Shown in pieces: positions 1 to 8,740 of a stretch of DNA of 64,000 nt. The stretch comes from Pseudomonas sp. PDM04 (GTDB lineage Bacteria; Pseudomonadota; Gammaproteobacteria; Pseudomonadales; Pseudomonadaceae): contig NZ_JACVAI010000003.1 of the NCBI RefSeq assembly GCF_014851765.1, forward strand, positions 822,038-886,037, read 5' to 3'. The notes under the pieces were generated by a model. The model made no database searches, was not told where the DNA came from, and saw only the letters and a program-made list of their open reading frames with translations. The translations under genes were made by a program, and so were the position numbers. Every line of letters starts with the position of its first letter. Position 1 is the first letter of the stretch.

Positions 1-574
1 GGGTCTTGAGCAGGTGCGCACGCAGGCTGGCTTCCAGTCCCAGGCTCGTCAACTGCCTGGGGTTGAGAATGGCCGATACATCCCGGACTTTGGTCAGGGT
101 TTCTTCCAGGGTGTCGCAAAGCACGGCGCATTGCTCCTGCAGTTCTTCAGGCATTCGGCGCTTGAGCCATTGCCCTTGAAGTTTGGCGGCTGTGAGCAAT
201 TGGCCGATATCGTCATGCAGTTCGCGACTGAGTCGGTGGCGTTCATTTTCCTGAACCTTCAACAGTCGGTCAGCCAACTCCTGGGGTTCGAATTTTATCG
301 ACTTTCGCGAAAGACCATACTGCACCAGGAGTGCAGCCAGGGTCGCCATATTGAGCAAGAGCAGAATGAGGGGCAGGCGGGTGGACAGGCAAAAGACCGC
401 CAGGTTTCCAAGTGTCGAGCAGGCACACAGCAACAGCGTGAACCGGCGTGCGTTTTCTCCGGAGGGTGGCCACGAGATAATTGACTTGAGGCTGGCGTAC
501 ATAACGGATGGAGCCAATGGATGTTCGCTGCGGGCAGACCGGTCGAGTTGTCGACGAGTCTCTGTCTGGGTCAC
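1..574 (-). CDS. Sensor histidine kinase, HisKA_3 type (cut by the window edge)
   Basis: Only the N-terminal part, about 191 codons, is inside the window. Reading from a GTG at 574, two hydrophobic segments (about residues 44-62 and 66-84) are followed by a linker and the dimerisation/phosphoacceptor box RELHDDIGQLL, with the expected phospho-histidine near residue 118. This box is typical of NarX/DegS-like kinases, which pair with LuxR-type response regulators. The ATP-binding domain lies beyond position 1. No ATG opens the frame upstream; GTG 574 and an internal ATG at 502 are the options, so the start is unsure. The 275 bases upstream (575-849) hold no gene that I can support. The input signal cannot be read from the sequence, because the membrane part is short and has almost no periplasmic loop. 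Confidence 0.75.
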   Translation of the reverse strand, partial: MTQTETRRQLDRSARSEHPLAPSVMYASLKSIISWPPSGENARRFTLLLCACSTLGNLAVFCLSTRLPLILLLLNMATLAALLVQYGLSRKSIKFEPQELADRLLKVQENERHRLSRELHDDIGQLLTAAKLQGQWLKRRMPEELQEQCAVLCDTLEETLTKVRDVSAILNPRQLTSLGLEASLRAHLLKT

Positions 575-849
575 TGTTTGCCAATAATTGACTTCAATTA
601 ATGGCCGGCATAATACCACTTAAGATACCGTTGGTCGCGTTTGGTAAATATGTCCGAGTCGTCAGGAATTAAAGGGTGTAGGACGTTAGTTCCACAATGG
701 GGAAGTTTTCAGGGAGAAGGTTTTTTTGTATCGAATTGTCGTAGGCGCAATATTCAATCGCGTCGCGCAAGTGTATTCAAGTTACCGATTGGTCTCATGG
801 TAAATAAGAATACGAACCACTGCATAGTTGGCAGAAACCCACGACGGGG

Positions 850-1308
850 TTATGGAAAAGAGATGAGCCTGAGCGGTTTTGCGTGGGCGGGTGGATGAAA
901 CTGGCTTTGCCCGACCTGGAAGGCAAAGGCTTCGATCAGCGATGTCTGTTCGCTGTCATCCAGGCACAGTTGCCCGGTTGTCTGATCGATCAATTCGAGT
1001 TGCCATGCCATCAGGGTGAAGCAGTCTTTCAGCGCTCCCAGTGCCTGGGCATGCAGGTCCATGTGTTGTTGGGCATGATTGAGCAGGCCATGAATGTGCA
1101 GCGAGAACTCCGAAACAGCGACCAGCGCGAGGGCGTCGGCCTTGCTGGCCAGTTTCAGCAGGGTGCTCATCATGCACTCGATGGCGTCCTTGTCATTGCT
1201 GATCAATTGCAGATGACTCAGGCACTCCTCGGATTTGGCCAGGAGCGTTTCTGCCTCGACGAGAAATTCCGGGAGCCGTTGGGCCCACTCTTTACGGTCG
1301 TTCGGCAT
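850..1308 (-). CDS. Hpt/CheA-P1-like protein lacking the phospho-histidine
   Basis: A 152-residue, mostly helical soluble protein. The spacing of hydrophobic residues and the segment after residue 45 resemble a histidine phosphotransfer (Hpt, CheA P1) helical bundle. The stretch that should carry the HxxKG phosphorylation box instead reads like LLKLASKADALALV, with no histidine. Start ATG 1308 was chosen because GGAG sits 6 bases upstream; a GTG at 1320 is the alternative. It lies between a histidine kinase and cheV, so a role as a binding partner or phosphotransfer decoy in signalling or chemotaxis is plausible but is inference. It could equally be an unrelated helical protein; I did not recognise a named family. 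Confidence 0.6.
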   Translation of the reverse strand: MPNDRKEWAQRLPEFLVEAETLLAKSEECLSHLQLISNDKDAIECMMSTLLKLASKADALALVAVSEFSLHIHGLLNHAQQHMDLHAQALGALKDCFTLMAWQLELIDQTTGQLCLDDSEQTSLIEAFAFQVGQSQFHPPAHAKPLRLISFP

Positions 1309-1766
1309 GCTTATCTCCACAACTTCATGTCAAGTGAGGGCGTGTCGTTTGTATTGATTAGGATGGTCTGAAGCCGATGCTGGCCGGTTGTAAGAGATCG
1401 CGTTCCAACCGACGTGAAGGCAGGCAGGGGAGCTCGAGAAGGTGGAAATCCACTGATCTGCGATCGCACACAAAAGCCTGACTCCGTTCATGCAGTGAGA
1501 ATGGCGTCACATTAATGGCTATTGGATATTGCGAATATCAGGTTGGGCCTGATTGTTGCTCAGGGATTCCCTTACGCACGGGAACCTAACGTGCGAATTG
1601 TGGTCGCGCCGCAGGGATTGAAGCAGATGAATTGAGGACGCTAGTAAAGCATGATGTTAATGTGACATCAATGCTGTGATGGCATTTTGTGCGGGGGTCA
1701 AGCTCCGGCCAAAACAGCCGATAACCCTCTTTAGTGAATTCATCAGAACAAGCCCAGGAGTCATTG
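1309..1766. other. 458-base non-coding region upstream of cheV
   Basis: No coding frame is supported here. The stretch separates the divergent Hpt-like gene and cheV and must hold both promoters. It contains the sigma-28 element listed separately and a small inverted repeat, TGATGT-N7-ACATCA, at 1652-1670. No tRNA, terminator with a U-run or REP element was seen inside it. Confidence 0.5.
1698..1724 (+). promoter_or_regulatory. Sigma-28 (FliA) promoter of cheV
   Basis: TCAAGCTC, 11 bases, then GCCGATAA. This fits the flagellar sigma-28 consensus (TAAAGTTT-N11-GCCGATAA; Pseudomonas promoters often begin TCAAG). The -10 element ends 42 bases before the cheV start codon. It puts cheV under late flagellar gene control, as expected for a chemotaxis coupling protein. 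Confidence 0.75.
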
Positions 1767-2702
1767 ATGGCCGGCATTCTCGACACGGTAGACCAACGCA
1801 CGCAACTGGTGGGTGAGAATCGCCTGGAAATTCTCATGTTCCGACTGGCGGGGCGGCAATTGTTCGCAATCAACGTGTTCAAGGTCCAGGAAGTGTTGCA
1901 ACTGCCGAAGCTGACCCTGATGCCCCAGCGTCACCCGTTCGTCTGCGGTGTGGTCAACCTGCGTGGTCAGACCCTGCCGGTGATTGACCTGTCCCAGGCC
2001 ATCGGCATGCGTCCGCTGGTGCCCAGTCCGACCAGTACGATCATCGTCACCGAGTACAATCGTTCGGTGCAGGCCTTCCTGGTCGGTGGCGTGGACCGCA
2101 TCGTCAACATGAACTGGGAAGCCATTTTGCCGCCACCGAGCAGCGCTGGCCGCCAGCATTACCTGACCGCGATCAGCAAGGTCGACGATCAACTGGTGGA
2201 AATCATCGACGTCGAAAAAGTACTGGCTGAAATCGTCCCGTACAACGCCAAGGTGTCCCGCGACAAACTCGACGATCCGGTCCTGGAGCGTGCCCGTGGC
2301 CGCGAAGTGCTGCTGGTGGACGATTCCAACGTGGCCCTCTCGCAATTGCGCGACACCCTGGGCCAGTTGGGCGTGAAGATGCACATCGCCAGCGATGGTT
2401 TGAAAGCGTTGAACATGCTCAAGGGCTGGGCGGACACCGGCGTCAACATGACCGACAAGCTGCTGATGGTCTTTACCGACGCGGAGATGCCGGAAATGGA
2501 CGGTTATCGCCTGACCACCGAGATCCGCAATGACCCGCGCCTGCGCGGCCTCTACGTGGTGCTGCACACGTCGCTGTCGGGCAGCTTCAACGACTCGATG
2601 GTGAAGAAGGTCGGCTGCGACAATTTCCTCTCCAAATTCCAGCCGGACAAGCTGGTCGACGTGGTGCGCCAGCGCCTGATGCTCGACGCTGTGCCTGCTT
2701 GA
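1767..2702 (+). CDS. cheV: Chemotaxis coupling protein CheV
   Basis: A 311-residue cytoplasmic protein with a CheW-like coupling domain (about 20-160) followed by a receiver domain (about 180-305). The receiver shows the acidic pocket in VLLVDDSN, the phospho-acceptor in FTDAEMPEMDG and the conserved lysine in LSKFQP. CheV links methyl-accepting receptors to the kinase CheA, and phosphorylation of its receiver tunes that coupling. Start ATG 1767 is preferred over upstream frames because AGGAG lies about 7 bases before it, and the product then begins MAGILDTVDQ as in other pseudomonads. A sigma-28 promoter lies directly upstream. No other chemotaxis gene is adjacent. Confidence 0.93.
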   Translation: MAGILDTVDQRTQLVGENRLEILMFRLAGRQLFAINVFKVQEVLQLPKLTLMPQRHPFVCGVVNLRGQTLPVIDLSQAIGMRPLVPSPTSTIIVTEYNRSVQAFLVGGVDRIVNMNWEAILPPPSSAGRQHYLTAISKVDDQLVEIIDVEKVLAEIVPYNAKVSRDKLDDPVLERARGREVLLVDDSNVALSQLRDTLGQLGVKMHIASDGLKALNMLKGWADTGVNMTDKLLMVFTDAEMPEMDGYRLTTEIRNDPRLRGLYVVLHTSLSGSFNDSMVKKVGCDNFLSKFQPDKLVDVVRQRLMLDAVPA

Positions 2703-2708
2703 CGCCTA

Positions 2709-2783
2709 CTGTGGGAGCGAGACTGCTATTCGACATTCAGGCTGAATGTGGAATCGCTTTCGCGAGCCGGCTCGCTTCCACGA
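2709..2783. repeat. Degenerate REPIN (two diverged REP arms)
   Basis: TGTGGGAGCGAGACTGCT and, about 40 bases on, TCGCGAGCCGGCTCGCTTCCACG face each other as inverted REP sequences of the Pseudomonas GAGCGAGC family. Both arms carry mismatches. It fills the gap between cheV and the MOSC gene. Confidence 0.7.
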
Positions 2784-2849
2784 TTTGCGCTTTGATTCGG
2801 CGCTGAAGCTCGTATAGGGTGGCGTTTTTGACCATCTGGGGAGCTGGAC

Positions 2850-3656
2850 ATGCTGCGTCTGAGCGCGCTTTATCGTTTTCCGTTGAAATCCGGCAAGGGC
2901 GAAGCCTTGAATCAGGTCAGCCTCGACAAGCTCGGGCTGGACGGGGATCGACGCTGGATGTTGGTGGACGAGGCCAGCGGGCGTTTCCTGACCCAGCGTG
3001 CAGTGGCGCAGATGAGTCAGTTGTCGGCGTTGTGGAATGCCCGTGGCGGTTTGACCCTCAGCGCGCCGGGCCACCCGACGATCGATGTCGCCCTGCCGGC
3101 AGATGATGCAGAGCTGCGCGGCGTGACCATCTGGCGCGACACCTTGCGTGTGCCCGATGCCGGTGACGAGGCGGCCGCCTGGGTCAGTGGCTTCATCGGC
3201 AAACCGACTCGCCTTGTGCAGATACCGCTGGACCGCGCGCGCACCACGCAGGCGGGCTACGGCAAGGACGACGATCAGGTGGCGTTCGCCGATGGTTTCC
3301 CCTTGTTGCTGATTGGCCAGGCCTCCCTCGAGGATTTGTCGAACAAGGTCGGGCGCCCGTTGGAAATGCTGCGCTTTCGGCCGAACCTGGTGATCGAGGG
3401 CGCCGAGGCTTTCGCCGAGGACAACTGGAAGCGAATCCGCATTGGCGAGGTCGAGTTCCGCGTGGTCAAGCCGTGTTCACGCTGCATCCTGACCACCATC
3501 GATCCGCAGACCGGCGTGCGCAGCGACGACCGTGAACCGTTCGCGACCTTGCAGAAATACCGGGCCCGGGAAGAGGGGGCGATGTTCGGCCAGAACCTGG
3601 TCAACGACGGTAACGGTCAACTCGAAGTGGGCATGCCGGTGACCGTGCTGGAATAA
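2850..3656 (+). CDS. MOSC domain-containing protein
   Basis: A 268-residue protein with an N-terminal MOSC beta-barrel domain (about 1-110, beginning MLRLSALYRFPLKS) and a C-terminal MOSC domain. The C-terminal part holds the conserved cysteine in KPCSRC that defines this YcbX/MOCOS-C class. Relatives handle sulfur bound to molybdenum cofactor or reduce N-hydroxylated compounds with molybdopterin; YcbX of E. coli does the latter. The exact substrate cannot be told from sequence. It lies downstream of cheV across a degenerate REPIN and is followed by a strong terminator, so it ends its transcription unit. Confidence 0.88.
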   Translation: MLRLSALYRFPLKSGKGEALNQVSLDKLGLDGDRRWMLVDEASGRFLTQRAVAQMSQLSALWNARGGLTLSAPGHPTIDVALPADDAELRGVTIWRDTLRVPDAGDEAAAWVSGFIGKPTRLVQIPLDRARTTQAGYGKDDDQVAFADGFPLLLIGQASLEDLSNKVGRPLEMLRFRPNLVIEGAEAFAEDNWKRIRIGEVEFRVVKPCSRCILTTIDPQTGVRSDDREPFATLQKYRAREEGAMFGQNLVNDGNGQLEVGMPVTVLE

Positions 3657-3670
3657 ACGAGCCTGAATGA

Positions 3671-3706
3671 AAAATGCCCGTGTCCTGGGACACGGGCATT
3701 TTTTTT
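3671..3706. terminator. Bidirectional rho-independent terminator
   Basis: A 12-base-pair perfect stem (AATGCCCGTGTC with its complement, 4-base loop CTGG), flanked by A-rich sequence on the left and a T-run on the right. It therefore works for the MOSC gene on the plus strand and the ppnP gene on the minus strand, which converge here. Confidence 0.92.
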
Positions 3707-3724
3707 GCGCTTGAAATCGCAGGG

Positions 3725-4009
3725 TTAGCCGCGGTATTCGCACAGGTAAGCGGTGTCGACGGCCACTTTCAGCTGGAACTTGCTGTTGGCGGGCACGTTG
3801 AACTGGCTGCCGGCGTCGAAGGTTTCCCAGTCGCTGCTGTCTGGCAGCTTGACGGTGAGGGCGCCGCTGACCACGTGCATGATTTCCCGTTGGCTGGTGC
3901 CGAATTCGTATTCGCCCGGAGCCATGACGCCGATGGTCGCCGGACCTTCAGCGGTGCCGAACGCGATCGACTTGACGGTGCCGTCGAAGTACTCGTTGAC
4001 TTTGAACAT
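3725..4009 (-). CDS. ppnP: Pyrimidine/purine nucleoside phosphorylase PpnP
   Basis: A 94-residue single-domain cupin of the UPF0345/PpnP family, length as expected. The body reads [17 protein letters not shown], then [11 protein letters not shown] and [11 protein letters not shown], ending in YLCEY, all family hallmarks. PpnP cleaves many nucleosides with phosphate to the free base and ribose 1-phosphate, feeding salvage. Start ATG 4009 was chosen over an upstream in-frame start at 4054 because GAGGAA sits in good position before it and homologs begin MFKVNEYF. It appears monocistronic. Confidence 0.92.
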   Translation of the reverse strand: MFKVNEYFDGTVKSIAFGTAEGPATIGVMAPGEYEFGTSQREIMHVVSGALTVKLPDSSDWETFDAGSQFNVPANSKFQLKVAVDTAYLCEYRG

Positions 4010-4078
4010 GGGCGATTCCTCGAAAAGGGCTGAAAAAGGCCGGCCAGTATGCACAAGGCCCCGGGCCGCGTCACCTCT

Positions 4079-4621
4079 CTAGAGGGGCAGAATCAGCGGT
4101 AACAGACGTGCTGTATTGCGCGCATCCTCCAGCGCCCGGTGCTGTTGGCCGTTGAACTGCAATCCCGCCAGTTGCAGTGCGCCGTTGAGGCCCAGCGGGC
4201 GATCCAGCCTCCTGGCCTTGGCAAAGCGCTGCTTGAGGTTCATGTGCGGTACGCGGCTCAGCTGGCTGTCGAGTTGCAGGCGCTGCCATTCCTGAACCAG
4301 TTGCTTGCGGTCGTAGTCGCCCCAACTGGCCCAGCCTTCCAGGCGCGAGTGATGCTGGCCCAGCCAGCGTTCGAAAGATGGCCAGACTTCGGTCAAGGGT
4401 TGTGCGCTGTCGATGTTGGCCTGGGTGATGTGGGTCAGCTCCCGGCAAAACGCCGTGAGCAGCGGCCGCCGCAGCGGGCGCACGAATCGCTGGAAATGGT
4501 CCTGCTCGCGTCCTTGGCGATCCACCAGCGTGGCGCCGATTTCGATGATTTCCATTTCCGTGACCGGCCAACCGCCTTCATCGGTGGTGGCTTCCAGGTC
4601 AATGACCAGCCAATGAGGCAT
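4079..4621 (-). CDS. DEDDh 3'-5' exonuclease domain protein
   Basis: 180 residues covering one exonuclease (RNase T/DnaQ-like) fold. The first acidic pair is Asp8 and Glu10 in VIDLEATT. A middle acidic motif lies near GWASWGDYD, and the last motif is HRALEDARNTA, giving the His and Asp of the DEDDh set. This ERI-1/KapD-like subgroup trims the 3' ends of RNA or DNA; the natural substrate here is unknown. It is on the same strand as atuF, 70 bases downstream of it, but is not functionally related to the atu genes. Confidence 0.85.
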   Translation of the reverse strand: MPHWLVIDLEATTDEGGWPVTEMEIIEIGATLVDRQGREQDHFQRFVRPLRRPLLTAFCRELTHITQANIDSAQPLTEVWPSFERWLGQHHSRLEGWASWGDYDRKQLVQEWQRLQLDSQLSRVPHMNLKQRFAKARRLDRPLGLNGALQLAGLQFNGQQHRALEDARNTARLLPLILPL

Positions 4622-4691
4622 TGCAGGGTTCCTGATATCCGCGTGCTGATGCGCTTGAGCGTAGCCAAAGCCGACGCATCCGCCTAGCGGG

Positions 4692-6653
4692 TTATTCGAC
4701 CTCCAGTAAAATCTGCCGGTTTTTCACCTGGTCGCCCACCCTCACCTGCAAGCGCTTGAGCACGCCATCAATGCCGGATTTCAGCGGATGCTCCATCTTC
4801 ATGGCTTCGAGCACCACCAGCAGTTGGCCTTTGCTCACCGGACTGCCTTCTGTCACCAGCACATCGACGATCGCTCCGTCCATCGGCGCCTTGAGCGTGC
4901 CGGAGCTGGCGCTCGCCTGACGGCTGACCTGCGCCTGTGTGCGGTCCACCAGGCGCAGGCTGCCGGGGCGGGAAAACAGCCAGAGCTGTCCGTCTTCGAG
5001 GCGATAGGCATGGCGCTGGCGCAGGCCATCGATTTCCAGGGTGGCCCAGTGCCCGTCGCAGTGAATCACACTCAGGGCGAGCACCCGCGTGCCGACCTCG
5101 ACGCGATAAGGTTCGCCTGCGACCGCGTTGATCTGCACCGGCCAGTCCTGATCCTCGACACCGATGCGGTACTTCAGCGGCACGCTGGCGTTGTTGCGCC
5201 AACCGGCCCGTGCGCCGGGATGAGCCTGGGCCGAGGTGTGATGGAACAGCGCCGCTGCCGTCGCCAGTTCTTCGGCGCCGGGAACATGAGGGTGCAGGCA
5301 CGGATGGTCGGCGAAAAATGTCGGAATGAAGCCGGTGCTGAACGTCCCGCTGATGAACTGTGGGTGGTCCAGCAGGCTGGCGAGCAGGCGCTGATTGCTC
5401 GGCAGGCCCAGCAGCACGCTGTCCTGCACCGCCCGCAGCAACTTGCGCCGGGCCTCTTCCCGGGTCGCGCCATGGGCAATGAGCTTGCCCAGCATCGGGT
5501 CATAGAACGGGCTGACGTGCTGTCCTTCGACCAGGCCATGGTCGATGCGCACGCCGTTTTGCAGGGCCGGCTGCCAGGCGACGACGCGTCCGGTCTGCGG
5601 CAGGAATCCCTGGGTCGGATCTTCGGCATACAGGCGCACTTCCATGGCGTGGCCGCTGAGTTGCACCTGCTCCTGGCGCAACGGCAGCGGCTGCCCCTGA
5701 GCGATGTGCAGTTGCCAGGCCACCAGGTCCAGGCCGGTGATCAGTTCGGTGACCGGATGCTCCACCTGCAACCGGGTGTTCATCTCCAGAAAGTAGAACT
5801 GCCCACGCGCGTCCAGCAGAAACTCCACGGTGCCGGCGCCCACGTAATTCACCGCCCGACCGGCCTTGAGCGCCGCTTCGCCCATGGCCTGGCGCAGTTC
5901 GGCGGTCATGACCGGGCAGGGCGCTTCCTCGATGACTTTCTGGTGACGACGCTGGATCGAACAGTCGCGCTCACCGAGGTAGATCAGGTTGCCGTGCTGA
6001 TCGCCGAACAGCTGGACTTCGACGTGGCGCGGATCGATCAGGGCTTGTTCGAGGATCAGTTCATCGCTGCCGAACCCATTCAAGGCTTCCGAGCGCGCGG
6101 TGCGAACCTGCGCCAGCAAGTCCGCGGCATCGTGCACCAGGCGCATGCCGCGCCCGCCACCGCCGGCGCTGGCCTTTATCATCAGCGGAAAGCCGATGCG
6201 TTCGGCTTCGCGGCTCAGCGTCGCGTCGTCCTGCTCGGCGCCCTGATAGCCCTTGATGCAGGGGACGCCGGCGTCGAGCATGGCCAGTTTCGACAGGCGT
6301 TTGCTGCCCATCAGCTCGATGGCGTCGGGGCTCGGGCCGATGAAGGTGAGGCCGGCCTGCTGGCAGGCGCGCGCGAAGCCGGCGTTTTCAGAGAGAAAAC
6401 CGTAACCGGGGTGGATCGCGTCGGCGCCGCTGCGGCGGGCGGCCTCGAGAATGGCCGCCGTGTTCAGATAGGACTGCTGCACCGGGGCCGGGCCGATGTT
6501 GACGGCTTCGTCGGCGATTCGTACGTGCAGGGCATCGGCATCGGCGTCGCTGAACACTGCGACGGTGCGATAGCCGAGGGCCTGGGCGGTGCGCTGGATG
6601 CGGCAGGCAATTTCACCGCGATTGGCGATCAGGATTTTGTTGAATCCGGGCAT
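4692..6653 (-). CDS. atuF: Geranyl-CoA carboxylase, biotin-containing alpha subunit
   Basis: 653 residues. A biotin carboxylase half begins MPGFNKILIANRGEIACRIQ, with the ATP-grasp glycine loop GGGGRGMR near residue 160. A linker leads to a C-terminal biotinyl domain with the EAMKMEH motif; the biotinylated lysine is Lys619. It charges biotin with CO2, and the beta subunit AtuC then transfers the carboxyl to geranyl-CoA in citronellol/geraniol breakdown. The family alone cannot separate it from methylcrotonyl-CoA carboxylase (LiuD). The atuA, atuD and atuE neighbours decide for geranyl-CoA. It is the last gene of this atu operon, after a REPIN-filled gap of 111 bases. Confidence 0.85.
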   Translation of the reverse strand: MPGFNKILIANRGEIACRIQRTAQALGYRTVAVFSDADADALHVRIADEAVNIGPAPVQQSYLNTAAILEAARRSGADAIHPGYGFLSENAGFARACQQAGLTFIGPSPDAIELMGSKRLSKLAMLDAGVPCIKGYQGAEQDDATLSREAERIGFPLMIKASAGGGGRGMRLVHDAADLLAQVRTARSEALNGFGSDELILEQALIDPRHVEVQLFGDQHGNLIYLGERDCSIQRRHQKVIEEAPCPVMTAELRQAMGEAALKAGRAVNYVGAGTVEFLLDARGQFYFLEMNTRLQVEHPVTELITGLDLVAWQLHIAQGQPLPLRQEQVQLSGHAMEVRLYAEDPTQGFLPQTGRVVAWQPALQNGVRIDHGLVEGQHVSPFYDPMLGKLIAHGATREEARRKLLRAVQDSVLLGLPSNQRLLASLLDHPQFISGTFSTGFIPTFFADHPCLHPHVPGAEELATAAALFHHTSAQAHPGARAGWRNNASVPLKYRIGVEDQDWPVQINAVAGEPYRVEVGTRVLALSVIHCDGHWATLEIDGLRQRHAYRLEDGQLWLFSRPGSLRLVDRTQAQVSRQASASSGTLKAPMDGAIVDVLVTEGSPVSKGQLLVVLEAMKMEHPLKSGIDGVLKRLQVRVGDQVKNRQILLEVE

Positions 6654-6693
6654 TGGGCTGTTCCTCGAGTGTTGATGTTGCCGGTCAGGCCGT

Positions 6694-6759
6694 CATCGCG
6701 AGCAGGCTCGCTCCCACAGTGGCAACGCATTCAAGTGTGGGAGCGAGCCTGCTCGCGAT
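6694..6759. repeat. REPIN between atuE and atuF
   Basis: Two inverted REP arms, ATCGCGAGCAGGCTCGCTCCCACA and its near-exact complement, with a short spacer. It sits inside an operon, so it may lower or insulate atuF expression or protect mRNA ends. Confidence 0.88.
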
Positions 6760-6764
6760 GCCTT

Positions 6765-7562
6765 TCAACAGGACCACCCCGGTTTGCGTTTCTGCACGAA
6801 GGCGATGGTGCCCTCGGTTCCTTCCGCGCCAGTCACCGCTTCACTGAACCACTCGGCCGCCTGATCGAGCAGTTCATCCGACGGCTGCAGCGCACTGGCC
6901 AGCAGCAACTGCTTGGTGGCCGCATTCGCCCCCGGGGCGCAGCACAACACATGGGCCAACACTTCATCGAGGCGTTCGGCCAGGGCCTGCGGGTCCTGTT
7001 CGACAAAGTGCACCAGGCCCATGCGACGTGCCTGCATGCCATCGAAGCGTGCGGCGGTCAGGGCCAGCCGACGGGCCTGGGTCAAGCCGATACGCTGGAC
7101 CACGAAAGGCGCGATCTGCGCGGGCAGCAGGCCGAGGCTGGTTTCCGGCAGGCCGAACTGCGCCTTATGATCGGCGATGGCGATGTCACTGACGCAAGCC
7201 AGGCCAAAACCACCGCCGAGCACCGCCCCTTGCAGCACCGTGACCACCACTTGCGGCGCGTGTTGCACCGCTTGCAGCAGCGAGCCGAACGCGCGGTTCA
7301 GGTCGCGATAGGCGCCCGGTCCCTGGGCACGGGCAGCGGCCATGTCCTTGATGTCGCCACCGGCGCAGAAATGCCCGTCGGCCCCGCCCATCACCAGGGC
7401 GCGGATCGCCCGGTCATCACGGGTGGCCGCCAGCACCGAACGCAGTTCGGCGACCATTTGCAGGCTCATGGCATTGCGGCTTTGCGGGCGGTTGAGGGTG
7501 ATGTGCAGCACGCCGTTATGCTGTTCGAGCAACAACGTCTGGCAATCCGGCAGGGGGCTCAT
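6765..7562 (-). CDS. atuE: Isohexenylglutaconyl-CoA hydratase (crotonase family)
   Basis: 265 residues, one enoyl-CoA hydratase/isomerase domain. The oxyanion-hole segments are visible as HFCAGGDIKDM and GAVLGGGFGLACVSDIAIA, with FGLPETSLGLLPAQI around the second active-site region. In the atu pathway it hydrates the product of geranyl-CoA carboxylase to 3-hydroxy-3-isohexenylglutaryl-CoA. The start ATG overlaps the atuD stop as ATGA, so the two are translationally coupled. Longer in-frame starts read back into atuD and were not used. The function rests on operon context plus family. Confidence 0.85.
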   Translation of the reverse strand: MSPLPDCQTLLLEQHNGVLHITLNRPQSRNAMSLQMVAELRSVLAATRDDRAIRALVMGGADGHFCAGGDIKDMAAARAQGPGAYRDLNRAFGSLLQAVQHAPQVVVTVLQGAVLGGGFGLACVSDIAIADHKAQFGLPETSLGLLPAQIAPFVVQRIGLTQARRLALTAARFDGMQARRMGLVHFVEQDPQALAERLDEVLAHVLCCAPGANAATKQLLLASALQPSDELLDQAAEWFSEAVTGAEGTEGTIAFVQKRKPGWSC

Positions 7563-8716
7563 TTCTTTTTCCCCGGCAGGATGCCCATGAGTTTGCAGAT
7601 GATCCCCAGCATGATTTCGTCGGCCCCGCCGCCGATGGAGACCAGCCGCACATCGCGGTAGGCGCGGGCCACCGGGTTGTCCCACATGAAGCCCATGCCG
7701 CCCCAATATTGCAGACAGCTGTCGGTGACTTCCCGGCCCAATCGTCCGGCCTTGAGCTTGGCCATCGAGGCCAGACGCGTGACGTCCTGGCCTCTGACGT
7801 ATTGCTCGGTGGCCTGGTAGACCAGCGCGCGCAGGCATTCGATTTCCGTTTGCAGTTCGGCCAGGCGGAAGTGAATGACCTGGTTGTCGATCAGCGCGCT
7901 GCCGAACGTCCTGCGCTCCTTGCAGTACTCGATGGTGCTGTCGACGCAATACTCCAGGCCCTTGATCATGTTGGCCGCGCCGAACAGGCGTTCTTCCTGG
8001 AATTGCAGCATCTGCATCATGAACCCCGCGCCTTCATGACCGATGCGGTTGCGTTGCGGGACGCGCACGTTGTCGAAAAACACCTGGGCGGTTTCCGAAC
8101 TGCGCATGCCCAGCTTGTCCAGATGCGAGCTGAGGCTGATGCCCGGGGTGTTCATCGGCACCATGATCAGCGACTTGTTGACGTGCGGCTTGTCATCCGA
8201 GGTGTTGGCCAGCAGGCAGATGAAATCGGCGCTTGGCGAGTTGGTGATCCACATTTTGCTGCCGTTGATCACGTAGTCGTCGCCGTCCTTGCGGGCGCTG
8301 GTTTTCAAACCGGCAACGTCGGAACCGGCACCGACCTCGGACACCCCGATGCAACCGACCTGCTCGCCGCTGATCGCCGGGCGCAGGAACTGCTCGCGCA
8401 ATTCATCGGAGCCGAACCGCGCCAGCGCCGGGGTGCACATGTCGGTCTGCACGCCGATGGACATCGGGATCCCGCCGCAATGGATGGTGCCGAACTCTTC
8501 GGCGGCGACGATCGAATAGCTGTAGTCGAGGCCCATGCCGCCGAATTTTTCCGGTTTGGAAATCCCCAGCAAGCCGAGTTCACCGGCCTTGCGCAGGACC
8601 TCGTGGATGGGAAAACGCCCGGCCTTTTCCCATTCTTCGACGTGCGGGTTGATCTCGTGATCGACGAACTGGCGCACGGTACGGCGCAGTGCTTCGTGTT
8701 CCTGGGTGAAGATCAT
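7559..8716 (-). CDS. atuD: Citronellyl-CoA dehydrogenase (acyl-CoA dehydrogenase family)
   Basis: 385 residues with the standard acyl-CoA dehydrogenase order: helical N-domain, middle beta domain (VGCIGVSEVGAGSD, KMWITNSPSADF) and C-terminal helical FAD domain ending near SIGGGADEIML. It oxidises citronellyl-CoA to geranyl-CoA (cis-geranyl-CoA) with FAD and passes electrons to ETF. It lies between atuC (24 bases upstream) and atuE (4-base overlap). Other acyl-CoA substrates are possible by family alone; the placement inside atuABCDEF gives the specific call. Confidence 0.86.
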   Translation of the reverse strand: MIFTQEHEALRRTVRQFVDHEINPHVEEWEKAGRFPIHEVLRKAGELGLLGISKPEKFGGMGLDYSYSIVAAEEFGTIHCGGIPMSIGVQTDMCTPALARFGSDELREQFLRPAISGEQVGCIGVSEVGAGSDVAGLKTSARKDGDDYVINGSKMWITNSPSADFICLLANTSDDKPHVNKSLIMVPMNTPGISLSSHLDKLGMRSSETAQVFFDNVRVPQRNRIGHEGAGFMMQMLQFQEERLFGAANMIKGLEYCVDSTIEYCKERRTFGSALIDNQVIHFRLAELQTEIECLRALVYQATEQYVRGQDVTRLASMAKLKAGRLGREVTDSCLQYWGGMGFMWDNPVARAYRDVRLVSIGGGADEIMLGIICKLMGILPGKKK

Positions 8717-8740
8717 TTTTATTGTTCTCCTCTGGCCGGC

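Noticed and set aside
14..484. 156-residue plus-strand frame at the left edge
   Set aside because: The minus strand encodes a histidine kinase with a clear HisKA_3 box over the same bases.
4788..7661. 957-residue plus-strand open frame across atuF and atuE
   Set aside because: It is an antisense shadow of the carboxylase and hydratase genes, caused by high GC; no family features.
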